From positions 1 to 64,000 of the forward strand of contig CACNDI010000009.1 in the NCBI GenBank assembly GCA_902619165.1: a DNA stretch of 64,000 bases, read 5' to 3'. How positions within the stretch are numbered: the stretch's first letter is position 1; every line of letters begins with the position of its first letter. Position numbers and translations under genes: made by a program. The stretch is from an uncultured Alphaproteobacteria bacterium (GTDB lineage: Bacteria; Pseudomonadota; Alphaproteobacteria; Rhodobacterales; Rhodobacteraceae). The notes under the pieces were generated by a model. The model was not told the origin of the DNA. It worked only from the letters and a program-made list of their open reading frames with translations, and searched no databases. This document shows positions 43,533 through 52,201 of this stretch, piece after piece.

Positions 43533-43591
43533 TCTTGAGACTTAAAAAAAAAAGAATATATTTATTATGTCATGTGTATGGGAACAATTCA

Positions 43592-44332
43592 ATGAAAAGA
43601 GCAACATCGATTAATGCCGAAGAAGTGGCAAAGTTCGAGAAATTAGCAAACGAGTGGTGGGATGCAGAGGGTAAGTTCAAACCACTTCATATGCTGAACC
43701 CATGTAGATTAGAATTTATAACAGACCACTTATCTCTTTATTTTCAAAAAGATATGGTCCTCGAAAAAGAGCCTTTGAAGGGAATTAAAGTTTTAGACAT
43801 AGGTTGTGGTGGGGGATTATTGTGCGAGCCAATGGCCAGACTAGGGGCAGAAGTCCTTGGCATTGATGTAGTGGAAAAAAATATTAAGGTTGCATCGTTG
43901 CATGCAAAAAAGATGAATCTTGACATAAAATATCGCCATATCTCTGCGGAAGACCTTTTAAGAGAGAGGACGGCATTTGATGTGATTCTCAATATGGAAG
44001 TCATTGAGCATGTAGAAAACCCAGGTTTTTTTATAGAGATGTGCTCAAATCTTCTCAATAGCGGTGGCCTGATGTTTTGTTCAACAATAAATAAAAACTT
44101 AAAAAGTTACCTTTTCGCGATTCTGGGTGCTGAATATGTAATGCAGTGGCTACCAAAAGGAACGCACGATTGGAATAAATTCATCAAACCAAATGAATTA
44201 AAAAAGTTATTTTTAAATTGCGATCTAAAAGTAAAAGACACAAAAGGGTTTGTATTTAATCCAATATCTTGGGGATGGGAGCTATCAAAAAGCGATTTTA
44301 CAGTCAATTACGCAGTTTGTGCTACCAAATGA
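43592..44332 (+). CDS. ubiG: Ubiquinone biosynthesis O-methyltransferase UbiG
   Basis: This SAM-dependent enzyme makes both O-methylations in ubiquinone synthesis. SAM motif I VLDIGCGGGLL lies at about 68-77. The family stretches ANEWWDAEGKFKPLHMLNP (split ANEWWDAEG and PLHMLNP) and MEVIEHVENP are clear. The open frame begins at 43466, but the first 42 residues look non-coding. ATG 43592 has GGGAA about 8 bp upstream and matches the family N-terminus, giving 246 aa (E. coli 240). The stop is 4 bp from the convergent gene. Confidence 0.94.
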   Translation: MKRATSINAEEVAKFEKLANEWWDAEGKFKPLHMLNPCRLEFITDHLSLYFQKDMVLEKEPLKGIKVLDIGCGGGLLCEPMARLGAEVLGIDVVEKNIKVASLHAKKMNLDIKYRHISAEDLLRERTAFDVILNMEVIEHVENPGFFIEMCSNLLNSGGLMFCSTINKNLKSYLFAILGAEYVMQWLPKGTHDWNKFIKPNELKKLFLNCDLKVKDTKGFVFNPISWGWELSKSDFTVNYAVCATK

Positions 44333-44336
44333 CACT

Positions 44337-45041
44337 CTAATCTAACTTAATAACGCTATTCCAGAGCTCATCCAAAACATCTATTTTTTGTTGATCAAAC
44401 TTAGCTAAATGTTCCCAATATTTACCATTTTCAACAAAGTAATCTAATTTTTCTTCCCACTGGAGTGCTTTTTTTAGTAACTTATTATTAATCTCTCTTG
44501 GTGAGCTGTCTTTAGTTATTTTTTCTAAACTACTACGTCTAAAAACTAAGTTACTGCTAGGCCCTTTAGAAAGATTAAAAATTGCGCAACCTTGAGATGT
44601 AGCAATAGCCTCTAGGCGAGCAGACTTGGCCTTTAGATTTTTTAATGTTGGGTCTTTTCTAAGGGGGTCAGGCTTACCTCTTCCATAAAAATGCGTAACT
44701 TTCCCATCATAAATCATATCGCAACCTATATATGCTATCGCTTTGGGTTTGAAATACCCTAGAGCCCAATATCCGGCGGTAAAAGACATGGTTCCACCAG
44801 AATAAACGAATCCTCCATACTTGTTTTGTATTGGGACATATTGGTTAGAACTTATTAGTCTTTTGTCCTTATTTTTATTAGGTCTTCTGTTTTCTGGAAA
44901 ATCATCAGGAAATATACAAAAATCCCAATCATCTCTTATATTCCATGCATTATTTATAGCTACTATCGCCCCAAAAAGCTCTCTTTTTAAATTTTGGGCC
45001 TCTAAAGCGTCTGGGGCGCTTCCAATTATTAGGATAAGCAA
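44337..45041 (-). CDS. Conserved protein of unknown function, GSAP/DUF115-like pattern
   Basis: I cannot assign a function. The 234 aa protein opens with IIGSAPDALEAQ, a Rossmann-like nucleotide-binding start. It later shows SGGTMSFTAGYWALGY followed by IAYIGCDMIY and HFYG. This SG-x-M-...-A-x-x-LGY-...-G-x-D order loosely recalls DUF115 and family-42 sialyltransferase-like folds; that is pattern resemblance only. I recall similar proteins in Rhodobacterales. The start is TTG at 45041, supported by GGAGG at 45049-45053 with a 7 bp spacer. It lies 11 bp downstream of the MarR regulator on the same strand. Confidence 0.6.
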   Translation of the reverse strand: MLILIIGSAPDALEAQNLKRELFGAIVAINNAWNIRDDWDFCIFPDDFPENRRPNKNKDKRLISSNQYVPIQNKYGGFVYSGGTMSFTAGYWALGYFKPKAIAYIGCDMIYDGKVTHFYGRGKPDPLRKDPTLKNLKAKSARLEAIATSQGCAIFNLSKGPSSNLVFRRSSLEKITKDSSPREINNKLLKKALQWEEKLDYFVENGKYWEHLAKFDQQKIDVLDELWNSVIKLD

Positions 45042-45052
45042 AAGGGCACCTC

Positions 45053-45505
45053 CTAAACTCTATTTTTTTCGATTGATTCTCGAAAGCTTCTTAAATCGCC
45101 TAATAAACTTTTCTTGGTTAAGTGATCGGTTCCTTGTATTATTTCATCTAATATAGGCTTTATGGATTTCATAGCATAATTCCTAGCATCTATTCCACTT
45201 TGACTTATTGAAATACGTTTTTTCCTGGCATCATTCCAGTCAGGGCGAACATGTATGTACCCCAGCTTTTCAAGTTTGGTTAAAGTATTAGTCATCGCTC
45301 CTTTAGTAACATGAAAACTTCTTGCCAATTGCAAAGGAGTTTTTTCTGCTTTTGATCCAGAAAAATGATTTAAAACAGAAAAGCTGGATATATTTAAATC
45401 CTTAGGTAGAGCATTATCAAGTTTGTTTCGAGCTAATTGTTCTATAGTGGCTATCTCACTAAGTAGAATTAATAAATTCATATCTTTATTGTTGAATTCT
45501 AGCAT
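45053..45505 (-). CDS. MarR-family transcriptional regulator
   Basis: This is a winged-helix dimeric regulator. The recognition region TPLQLARSFHVTKGAMTNTLTKLEKLGYI (read as TPLQLARSFHVTKGAM then TLTKLEKLGYI) and the wing RPDWNDARKKRISISQSG are typical. Length is 150 aa. It may be cotranscribed with the unknown gene at 44337-45041 and is divergent from the methyltransferase-like gene, so either could be its target. The ligand is unknown. Confidence 0.86.
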   Translation of the reverse strand: MLEFNNKDMNLLILLSEIATIEQLARNKLDNALPKDLNISSFSVLNHFSGSKAEKTPLQLARSFHVTKGAMTNTLTKLEKLGYIHVRPDWNDARKKRISISQSGIDARNYAMKSIKPILDEIIQGTDHLTKKSLLGDLRSFRESIEKNRV

Positions 45506-45575
45506 AAAAACACGCTAATGATTGTTCAGAAAAAGTTGGTATCTCCATCATAAAATATTTTCGGATCAACAATCA

Positions 45576-46310
45576 ATGTTATTTGATATAAATCGAGTTA
45601 AAGAAAATAAAATCAGATCAAGAGAATCAAGGTCAAAAAGCTTTCTTTTAAACAGAGTATTCGGTGATCTTGAAAATCGTATTTTAGATTTACCCCAGGG
45701 TTGGAAGTGTGGTCTGATCGAAGGATGTAGAAAAAATGACCTTAAAGAGTTGAGCAAAAATAATAAAGTAACCATTTCGGAACTTAGTCACGATACTACT
45801 AAAACTCAATCACTTGATTTATACGCAAATCTGATGCAACTACATTGGTCTAATGACCCATATAGTGATTTTTTTGAAAAAGTTAAATTTTTAAAATCTG
45901 AAGGTCACTTTATGTGTTGCTTATTTGGATCAGAGACGCTTAATGAACTTAGAGATTCGTTTTTCAAAGCTGAAATGAAATTATTTGGAGCAGCGAGTCC
46001 AAGAATTTCGCCATTACCTGAAATACGAGATGTAGGCAATTTGGCTACAAAGATTGGTCTCAATAACTGTGTAGTCGATAGAGATATAATTAAGGTCAGT
46101 TATAAGAGTATAATAGATTTGTTTTTGGATATTAAAGAAATGGGTGAGACAAACGCAATTCTTGAGCGGCGTAAAAGTTTAACGACCAAAAATCTAGTTC
46201 AAGAGGTTGAAAAATTTTACTTTAAAAATTTTATAGATAAAAAATCAAAAAAGGATGTTTACACCATAAATGCAACTTTTGAAATAATTTTCCTATATGG
46301 AAGGAAATAG
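45576..46310 (+). CDS. NDUFAF5/BioC-like methyltransferase-fold protein with degenerate SAM motif
   Basis: This belongs to the alphaproteobacterial methyltransferase-like family related to mitochondrial NDUFAF5. Diagnostic stretches are LMQLHWSNDP, FGSETLNELRDSFF, SPRISPLPEIRDVGNLA and FLDIKEMGETNAI. However, the region that should hold the glycine-rich SAM motif reads WKCGLIEGCRKND and has no GxGxG. Length is 244 aa from the ATG at 45576; the frame begins at 45522 but the family N-terminus fits 45576. It is divergent from the MarR gene. Whether it binds SAM is doubtful. Confidence 0.75.
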   Translation: MLFDINRVKENKIRSRESRSKSFLLNRVFGDLENRILDLPQGWKCGLIEGCRKNDLKELSKNNKVTISELSHDTTKTQSLDLYANLMQLHWSNDPYSDFFEKVKFLKSEGHFMCCLFGSETLNELRDSFFKAEMKLFGAASPRISPLPEIRDVGNLATKIGLNNCVVDRDIIKVSYKSIIDLFLDIKEMGETNAILERRKSLTTKNLVQEVEKFYFKNFIDKKSKKDVYTINATFEIIFLYGRK

Positions 46311-46382
46311 CAGAATTAAGATCGAAAATGATTTGATATTTTTGAGGTATACCTTAGTTAATGCGTATCGAAAGAAATTAAA

Positions 46383-47420
46383 ATGAATGCAAAAAATTCA
46401 AATATTCCAAAAGAACATCCTCAGATTTTAGAACAAAAAGTCGGGGTAATTATTGGCAACCTGGGTACACCTGACGCCACAGACTATTGGTCTATGAGAA
46501 GATATCTCAAAGAATTTCTTTCTGATAGGAGAGTAATTGATTACTCTCCCTGGGTATGGAAACCAATATTAAACTTAATTTTGCTAAGAAGACCATTCTC
46601 CTCTGGTGAGGCATATAAAGAGATTTGGAATAATGAAGAAAATGAAAGCCCACTGTTGACAATTACAAAGGCTCAAACAAAAAAACTGAGAGCAAGGTTC
46701 GATAAAGCGTATGGTGATAAAGTTTTAGTGGATTTTTGTATGAGATATGGAAATCCTTCTACAGATAGCGTGGTAAAAAAAATGGTATCAAAAGGATGTA
46801 CAAAAATTCTTTTTTTTCCACTTTATCCACAGTATGCAGCTCCAACAACTGCTACTGCTAATGATCAAGTATTCAGATCACTAATGAATCTTAATTGGCA
46901 GCCTTCAATAAGAACAGTATCTCCATATTTTGATAACCCTAATTTTATCAATGCCATTTCAGAGTCCGTAACGACCGCTTATAAAAAGTCAAAAATTAAG
47001 CCTGAGCATCTAGTGATATCTTATCACGGCGTTCCCGAAAGATATCTAATGAATGGAGATCCTTACCACTGTCAATGCCAAAAAACGACCAGGCTTATAA
47101 GGGAAAAGCTTAAATGGAAAGAGAGCGAATTAACAACAGCATTTCAGTCTAAATTTGGTCCCGAAAAGTGGGTGGGACCGGCCACCGTTGATCTCGTAGC
47201 AGATTTAGCGAAATCTGGTAAGAAAAGCATTGCTGTGATGGCTCCCTCATTTTCCTCTGATTGTGTTGAAACGTTAGAAGAGATATGTGGTGAGATTTCA
47301 GAAAGCTTTATGGAGGCTGGCGGAAAAAACTTTTTATACATCCCATGTCTTAATGATGAAAAAATCCATATTGATATGTTTTTCAACATAATCAAAAATG
47401 AGTTGCTAGGTTGGATATAG
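46383..47420 (+). CDS. hemH: Ferrochelatase
   Basis: This enzyme inserts Fe(II) into protoporphyrin IX, the last step of haem synthesis. The family N-terminus IIGNLGTPDATDYWSMRRYL (split NLGTPDATDY, RRYLKEFLSD) is diagnostic. The active-site SYHGVPERY near residue 210 carries the metal-associated His, and MAPSFSSDCVETLEEI completes the signature. Length is 345 aa, usual for alphaproteobacteria. It ends 1 bp before the convergent pnp gene. hemF lies at 56588 and the haem-using bc1 operon at 59459. Confidence 0.95.
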   Translation: MNAKNSNIPKEHPQILEQKVGVIIGNLGTPDATDYWSMRRYLKEFLSDRRVIDYSPWVWKPILNLILLRRPFSSGEAYKEIWNNEENESPLLTITKAQTKKLRARFDKAYGDKVLVDFCMRYGNPSTDSVVKKMVSKGCTKILFFPLYPQYAAPTTATANDQVFRSLMNLNWQPSIRTVSPYFDNPNFINAISESVTTAYKKSKIKPEHLVISYHGVPERYLMNGDPYHCQCQKTTRLIREKLKWKESELTTAFQSKFGPEKWVGPATVDLVADLAKSGKKSIAVMAPSFSSDCVETLEEICGEISESFMEAGGKNFLYIPCLNDEKIHIDMFFNIIKNELLGWI

Positions 47421-47421
47421 C

Positions 47422-49542
47422 CTAGGCTTCCTTTTCTACTTCTTTTCCTGTGCTTTGATCTATAACTTTCATCGATAGTTTGCTTTTACCCCTGTCATCA
47501 ATACCCATTAACTTAACTTTTACATTCTGTCCTTCAGTCAAAACATCTTTTGGGTGGTTTACTCTTTCTTCTGATATTTGGCTTACATGAACAAGACCGT
47601 CTCGTTTTCCATAGAAGTTAACAAAAGCTCCGAAGTCCATCAGCTTCACAACTTTTCCTTCATAGACTTGACCAACAATAGGGTCTTCAACGATTTCACT
47701 TATCATTTTTCTGGCTGTATCTAGGCTCTCTTTGTTTTGAGATGCTATCCTTACTAATCCTTCATCATTTATATCAACTTTAGCGCCCGAAACCTCGACG
47801 ATTTCTTTTATCACTTTTCCTCCACTTCCTATTACTTCGCGAATTTTATCGCTTGGAACCGTTAGTGACTCAATTTTAGGCGCATATTTCGAAAACTCAG
47901 ATGGAGCCGACAAAGATTTGGCCATTTCGCCTAATATATGCAAACGAGCTTCCTTTGCTTGATCTAGAGCCTTTTCCATAATTTGAGGAGTGATGCCTGC
48001 AACTTTTATATCCATTTGCAAAGACGTTATTCCAGCCTCTGTTCCAGCTACTTTAAAGTCCATGTCACCGAGATGATCTTCATCCCCCAAAATGTCTGTT
48101 AGAACGGCAAACTTTTTTCCTTCTAGTATTAATCCCATAGCGACACCAGCTACGGGTGCCTTAAGGGGTACCCCAGCATCCATCATTGAGAGAGATGATC
48201 CACAAACGGTTGCCATTGAAGAGGATCCATTGGATTCAGTAATTTCTGATACGACTCTTACAGTATAAGGGAACTCATCAGACGAAGGTAATACCGCTTG
48301 TAAAGCCCTCCAAGCAAGTTTTCCGTGGCCAATTTCCCTGCGGCCTGGGCCAGCTATTCGACCACATTCTCCGACCGAGTATGGTGGGAAATTATAGTGT
48401 AGCATAAAATTCAGTCTACCTTCTTTATGTAGTGCATCAATTATCTGTTCAGAATCCCCCGCTCCCAACGTTGTGACTACTAGCCCTTGAGTTTCACCCC
48501 TAGTAAATAGTGAAGAACCGTGTGCTCGTGGCAATAAACGAGTTTCCGTCTCTATCGATCTAACCGTTGTTAAATCTCTACCATCTATTCGAGTACCATT
48601 ATCTAGAATATTGTTTCTAACAACCTCAGACTCTAGTTTTTTTATGAGTTCATTCACTTCAGTACCTTCATTTTCTTCATCAGACAGGGAACTTTTGATT
48701 TTCTCTACCGTTGAGGCCACTGAAGCTTGTCGTTCTTTTTTTTCAGATATTTCAAAAGCTTTCTTTAGATCTTTGGCTCCCGCTTTGGATATCTTGTTAT
48801 ATAATTTGTCATTAAGCTGATACTCAAAAGAAAAGGGTTCGTTTGCAGCCTCTTTTGCCAGATCAATGATCATGTCAATTACTGATGCCATCTGTTCATG
48901 TCCGAACTTTACCGCTCCTAACATTTCTTTTTCCGACAATTCGTAAGCTTCGGATTCTACCATCATTACTGCATCTTTGGTTCCAGCAACAACAAGATCA
49001 AGTCGTTGCTCATTGTTTTCTTTTAAATTATCCATATCATCTACCGAAGGATTGAGAACATAAGAGTCATTTACAAAACCTACTCTGGCAGCTCCAATTG
49101 GACCAAGAAAAGGAGCTCCTGAAAGTGTTAAGGCCGCAGAGGCTGCTATCATTGCTACTATATCGGGGTCGTTCTCCAAGTCATGACTGAGAACGGTACA
49201 TGTTACTTGTACTTCGTTTTTAAATCCCTCGACAAATAACGGTCGTATCGGCCTATCGATCAAACGACTGGTCAAAGTTTCTTTTTCTGTCGGTCTAGCT
49301 TCTCTTTTGAAAAACCCTCCTGGAATTTTTCCCGCAGCATAATATTTTTCTTGATAATTAACCGTTAAGGGAAAGAAATCTTGGTCAGCCTTTGACTCTT
49401 TTGAGTATACAACGGCAGCCATAACTACTGTTTCACCATATGTTGCTATTACGGTCGAGTCTGCTTGTCTAGCTATCTTGCCAGTCTCTAGTGTTAACTT
49501 ATCGTGTCCCCACTCAATAGTCTTCTTTATTTCATTAAACAT
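47422..49542 (-). CDS. pnp: Polyribonucleotide nucleotidyltransferase (PNPase)
   Basis: This trimeric 3'-5' phosphorolytic exoribonuclease is the core of the RNA degradosome. Two RNase PH domains occupy about 1-530, the KH domain has [18 protein letters not shown] (split [13 protein letters not shown] and VIKEI) near 555-575, and an S1 domain with [18 protein letters not shown] follows near 620. Length is 706 aa (E. coli 711). GAGG lies 6 bp before the ATG. It follows rpsO by 47 bp, the near-universal rpsO-pnp pairing. Confidence 0.96.
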   Translation of the reverse strand: MFNEIKKTIEWGHDKLTLETGKIARQADSTVIATYGETVVMAAVVYSKESKADQDFFPLTVNYQEKYYAAGKIPGGFFKREARPTEKETLTSRLIDRPIRPLFVEGFKNEVQVTCTVLSHDLENDPDIVAMIAASAALTLSGAPFLGPIGAARVGFVNDSYVLNPSVDDMDNLKENNEQRLDLVVAGTKDAVMMVESEAYELSEKEMLGAVKFGHEQMASVIDMIIDLAKEAANEPFSFEYQLNDKLYNKISKAGAKDLKKAFEISEKKERQASVASTVEKIKSSLSDEENEGTEVNELIKKLESEVVRNNILDNGTRIDGRDLTTVRSIETETRLLPRAHGSSLFTRGETQGLVVTTLGAGDSEQIIDALHKEGRLNFMLHYNFPPYSVGECGRIAGPGRREIGHGKLAWRALQAVLPSSDEFPYTVRVVSEITESNGSSSMATVCGSSLSMMDAGVPLKAPVAGVAMGLILEGKKFAVLTDILGDEDHLGDMDFKVAGTEAGITSLQMDIKVAGITPQIMEKALDQAKEARLHILGEMAKSLSAPSEFSKYAPKIESLTVPSDKIREVIGSGGKVIKEIVEVSGAKVDINDEGLVRIASQNKESLDTARKMISEIVEDPIVGQVYEGKVVKLMDFGAFVNFYGKRDGLVHVSQISEERVNHPKDVLTEGQNVKVKLMGIDDRGKSKLSMKVIDQSTGKEVEKEA

Positions 49543-49589
49543 ATCTTGCCTCTGTTTTGGTAAATTTTACGGACAAAAAACGGAATATT

Positions 49590-49859
49590 TTATCTTCTAA
49601 TTTCCAGTCTTTTAATTAGTTCTTTGTAGCGATTCTCGTCTTTCTCTCGCACATAGTCCAAAAGTTTTCGTCTTAAAGAAACCATTTTCAAAAGGCCTCT
49701 TCTAGAATGATTATCTTTTTTATGAGTTTTGAAATGCTCTGTTAAATTGACAATTCTCTTGGTCAATATAGCTACCTGAACTTCAGGTGAGCCAGTATCT
49801 CCCTTTTTTGTTGCGTAGTCTTTAATTAAAGTATTTTTATCTTCTTGCGTAATCGACAT
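49590..49859 (-). CDS. rpsO: 30S ribosomal protein S15
   Basis: This primary-binding small-subunit protein binds 16S rRNA at the central three-way junction. The 89 aa sequence, with [14 protein letters not shown] and [19 protein letters not shown] (split [16 protein letters not shown]), is unmistakable. GGAG is 7 bp before the ATG. The 148 bp leader to truB is unusually long for this window and holds a hairpin that might serve autoregulation. Confidence 0.98.
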   Translation of the reverse strand: MSITQEDKNTLIKDYATKKGDTGSPEVQVAILTKRIVNLTEHFKTHKKDNHSRRGLLKMVSLRRKLLDYVREKDENRYKELIKRLEIRR

Positions 49860-49878
49860 CGTTACTCTCCATTTTTCT

Positions 49879-49907
49879 ATCCTACCAGGATGTCGTCCAG
49901 TTAGGAT
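49879..49907 (-). promoter_or_regulatory. Candidate rpsO leader hairpin (possible S15 autoregulatory site)
   Basis: In the rpsO leader, 20-48 bases before the ATG, ATCCTA pairs with TAGGAT, followed inward by C-G and two G-C pairs interrupted by two mismatches, with a 7 base loop. S15 represses its own mRNA through leader structures in several bacteria, and these structures differ between groups. The assignment here is inference from position. Confidence 0.4.
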
Positions 49908-50007
49908 TGATTGTTTGGATAGTTATTAGTGTGATTTTTCAAAAAAATAAAGAAAAAAATAAATAATACTGAATTACTTGTGATATTCCTTTTTTTTCTT
50001 GTAATGA

Positions 50008-50901
50008 TTAAGTGTTAAGTTTTCTTCTTACTTTCAAAAATGGGCCATCCTTGAAAAGAATGGCTGCAACCCTTCCTTCATATTTTGCGATGAGCTCTTC
50101 TCCTTCGATTAGACTGACGGTTGTTGGACATTCTATTGGTTGACCATTTTCCAGCTGTTTTACATCATCCATAGGACATTCAAAAATTTTAAGGTTTGGG
50201 ATGCCTATCTCGATGGCCTTTAAATTTGACTCTAAACCCTCTTTAGAAAGGTCTAATAATTTGGACAGATGACATGCCTCTGTGACTTTAAAAGGACCAT
50301 ACTCTAGGCGACTCAAGTTCCTTACGTATCCGAAACACCCAATGAAATCACCTATATCTCTTGCAATGGATCTTACATAACCACCCTTGCTACATTCAAA
50401 GTGAACAATGGCTTTGCCACTTTCATCGTAATATTGTAATGAAAGCTCATATACCTTTATACTTCTTGCAGAAAGTTGGAAATTCTCGTTGGCTTTAAAA
50501 CGTTTGTAAGCTCTTTTTCCATCAACTTTTACGGCTGAGACTTTAGGGGGGATTTGAAAGAGGACCTCTGAATAATAGTTAAGTGCATCCAATATTTCAT
50601 TTTTTCTTGGAACGTAGAATGAGGCTTTGAGAGCGTTCCCAGAAGCGTCATCTGTGTCGGTTTTAACACCATACAAAAAAGTAGCTTCATACTTTTTTTT
50701 TGATTTAAGAAGATATGGAATGGCCTTAGTGGCTTCACCTAATGCTAATGGGATCAATCCTGTAGCGTCAGGATCCAGAGTTCCAGCATGACCAATCTTT
50801 GTTGGGTTCATTTTTCTTTTTAAAACTCTAACGACGTCGGCAGATGTAATGCCGGCCGGTTTATTCACTAAGAGCCATCCGTTGAATATATTCTTGTACA
50901 C
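50008..50901 (-). CDS. truB: tRNA pseudouridine-55 synthase
   Basis: This enzyme isomerises U55 in the T loop of tRNAs. The catalytic stretch GHAGTLDPDATG places Asp43. The KSKKKYEA and TDTDDASG motifs follow, and a C-terminal PUA-like region closes the protein. Length is 297 aa (E. coli 314). The start is GTG at 50901 with TAGGTAGG upstream, 7 bp after the rbfA stop. Confidence 0.95.
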   Translation of the reverse strand: MYKNIFNGWLLVNKPAGITSADVVRVLKRKMNPTKIGHAGTLDPDATGLIPLALGEATKAIPYLLKSKKKYEATFLYGVKTDTDDASGNALKASFYVPRKNEILDALNYYSEVLFQIPPKVSAVKVDGKRAYKRFKANENFQLSARSIKVYELSLQYYDESGKAIVHFECSKGGYVRSIARDIGDFIGCFGYVRNLSRLEYGPFKVTEACHLSKLLDLSKEGLESNLKAIEIGIPNLKIFECPMDDVKQLENGQPIECPTTVSLIEGEELIAKYEGRVAAILFKDGPFLKVRRKLNT

Positions 50902-50908
50902 GGCCTAC

Positions 50909-51295
50909 CTAATCTTTTTCTAGAGCTCTAAAAATTTTGTTAGTTTTTTCTATTTGTTCAAAAAGTGTGTCTTCTTTAAACCTTAAATCCGGTAAATATT
51001 TCAGAGAGACCTCTTTTCCAAGAGCGTGCCTGATGGCATTTTTATTTTTACCGAGAAAAGCAGTTAGGTCCTGAGCGTCTATATCATCTAAGGGAAGAAC
51101 GTATACTGTTGCTATTTTGAGGTCTGCTGAGCAACGTACCTCAGTAACCGATGCTGAATAAATCTTCCTAAATTGATCGTAAAAGTTGGAGTCAATTAAT
51201 ATTTTCGCAATGTTTCGTTTAATTAATTCGGAGACCCTCAGTTGTCTTTGAGAAGCTTCGTCTCCAAACCTACCTTTATTTTTTCTTTTTTGCAT
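50909..51295 (-). CDS. rbfA: Ribosome-binding factor A
   Basis: This KH-like protein matures the 16S rRNA 5' end on the 30S subunit. The order SQRQLRVSELIKRNIAKIL (split RVSELIKRNIAKIL), TEVRCSADLKIATVYV and LRFKEDTLFEQIEK is the RbfA pattern. Length is 128 aa (E. coli 133). It heads the rbfA-truB-rpsO-pnp row and faces dapB divergently. infB and nusA, which precede rbfA in many bacteria, are not here. Confidence 0.94.
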   Translation of the reverse strand: MQKRKNKGRFGDEASQRQLRVSELIKRNIAKILIDSNFYDQFRKIYSASVTEVRCSADLKIATVYVLPLDDIDAQDLTAFLGKNKNAIRHALGKEVSLKYLPDLRFKEDTLFEQIEKTNKIFRALEKD

Positions 51296-51380
51296 ATAAG
51301 CTTCATCCAGTATAACGATTGGTCTATACTAACTACTAAAATTAAATTGGAGATTATTCAATTATTTGTTGAGGAAAAAT

Positions 51381-52193
51381 ATGAAAAATCGTTTCAAGGT
51401 AAGTGTTTTAGGAGCTTCAGGTCGAATGGGATCCAAAATAATAAAAAAAATTACTGAATCTTCCACCATAGACCTACACTTTGTTGTGGAGCATAAAGGG
51501 CACGGTTGGATAGGACAAGATTGTGGGGAAAAACTTCTAGGTAGACCTAATAATATTTTGATAACGGATGATTTAAAATTGGCTTTAGAGGGCGCAGAAG
51601 CAGTTATCGATTTTAGCACCCCAGATACCTCATTGGAGTGTGTCAAGGTTTGCGCACAGACCGATACTGCCCACATAATTGGTACAACTGGCTTTAACCT
51701 AGGACAAGAAAATGAGATCAGCGAGTATGCAGAGAGAGTAGTGATTGTTAAGGCAGGAAATATGAGTCTAGGAATAAATGTGTTAACCAGCTTAGTCGAG
51801 AAGATTTCATCTTCTCTAGACCTAGATTTTGATATAGAAATTTTGGAAATGCATCATCGAGATAAATCTGATGCACCCTCAGGAACTGCTTTAATGCTAG
51901 GTGAAGCGGCAGCTAGAGGCAAAGGAAAAGGCTTGCCAGAATTAAGAGTAGCGTTACGTGATGGCATATCAGATGGTCGAGAAAAAGGCTCAATAGGTTT
52001 TGCTTCCCTTCGAGGTGGTGGCGTAGTTGGTGAACACGAAGTTTCTTTTACATCTGACTCGGAACGAATATCTATTAAACATGAAGCATTCTCCAGAGAT
52101 ATTTTTGTAAACGGAGCAATAAAAGCAGCCTTATGGTCTAAAGAAAAGGATCCAGGTCTGTATGACATGTTAAATGTTTTAAACTTGAGGTAG
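51381..52193 (+). CDS. dapB: 4-hydroxy-tetrahydrodipicolinate reductase
   Basis: This enzyme reduces the dipicolinate precursor in lysine and meso-diaminopimelate synthesis. The NAD(P)-binding VLGASGRMGSK lies at residues 8-18, and the substrate stretch HHRDKSDAPSGTA near 155 carries the catalytic His and Lys. Length is 270 aa (E. coli 273). The frame opens at a TTG at 51366, but GAGG at 51371-51374 is 6 bp before the ATG at 51381, so the ATG is chosen. It is followed 8 bp later by a lytic transglycosylase gene. Confidence 0.95.
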   Translation: MKNRFKVSVLGASGRMGSKIIKKITESSTIDLHFVVEHKGHGWIGQDCGEKLLGRPNNILITDDLKLALEGAEAVIDFSTPDTSLECVKVCAQTDTAHIIGTTGFNLGQENEISEYAERVVIVKAGNMSLGINVLTSLVEKISSSLDLDFDIEILEMHHRDKSDAPSGTALMLGEAAARGKGKGLPELRVALRDGISDGREKGSIGFASLRGGGVVGEHEVSFTSDSERISIKHEAFSRDIFVNGAIKAALWSKEKDPGLYDMLNVLNLR

Positions 52194-52201
52194 TTAAATA
52201 C

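Noticed and set aside
43466-43591. 42-codon N-terminal extension of ubiG
   Set aside because: It overlaps the divergent pip gene and lacks similarity to UbiG, while ATG 43592 has a GGGAA site and the family N-terminus.
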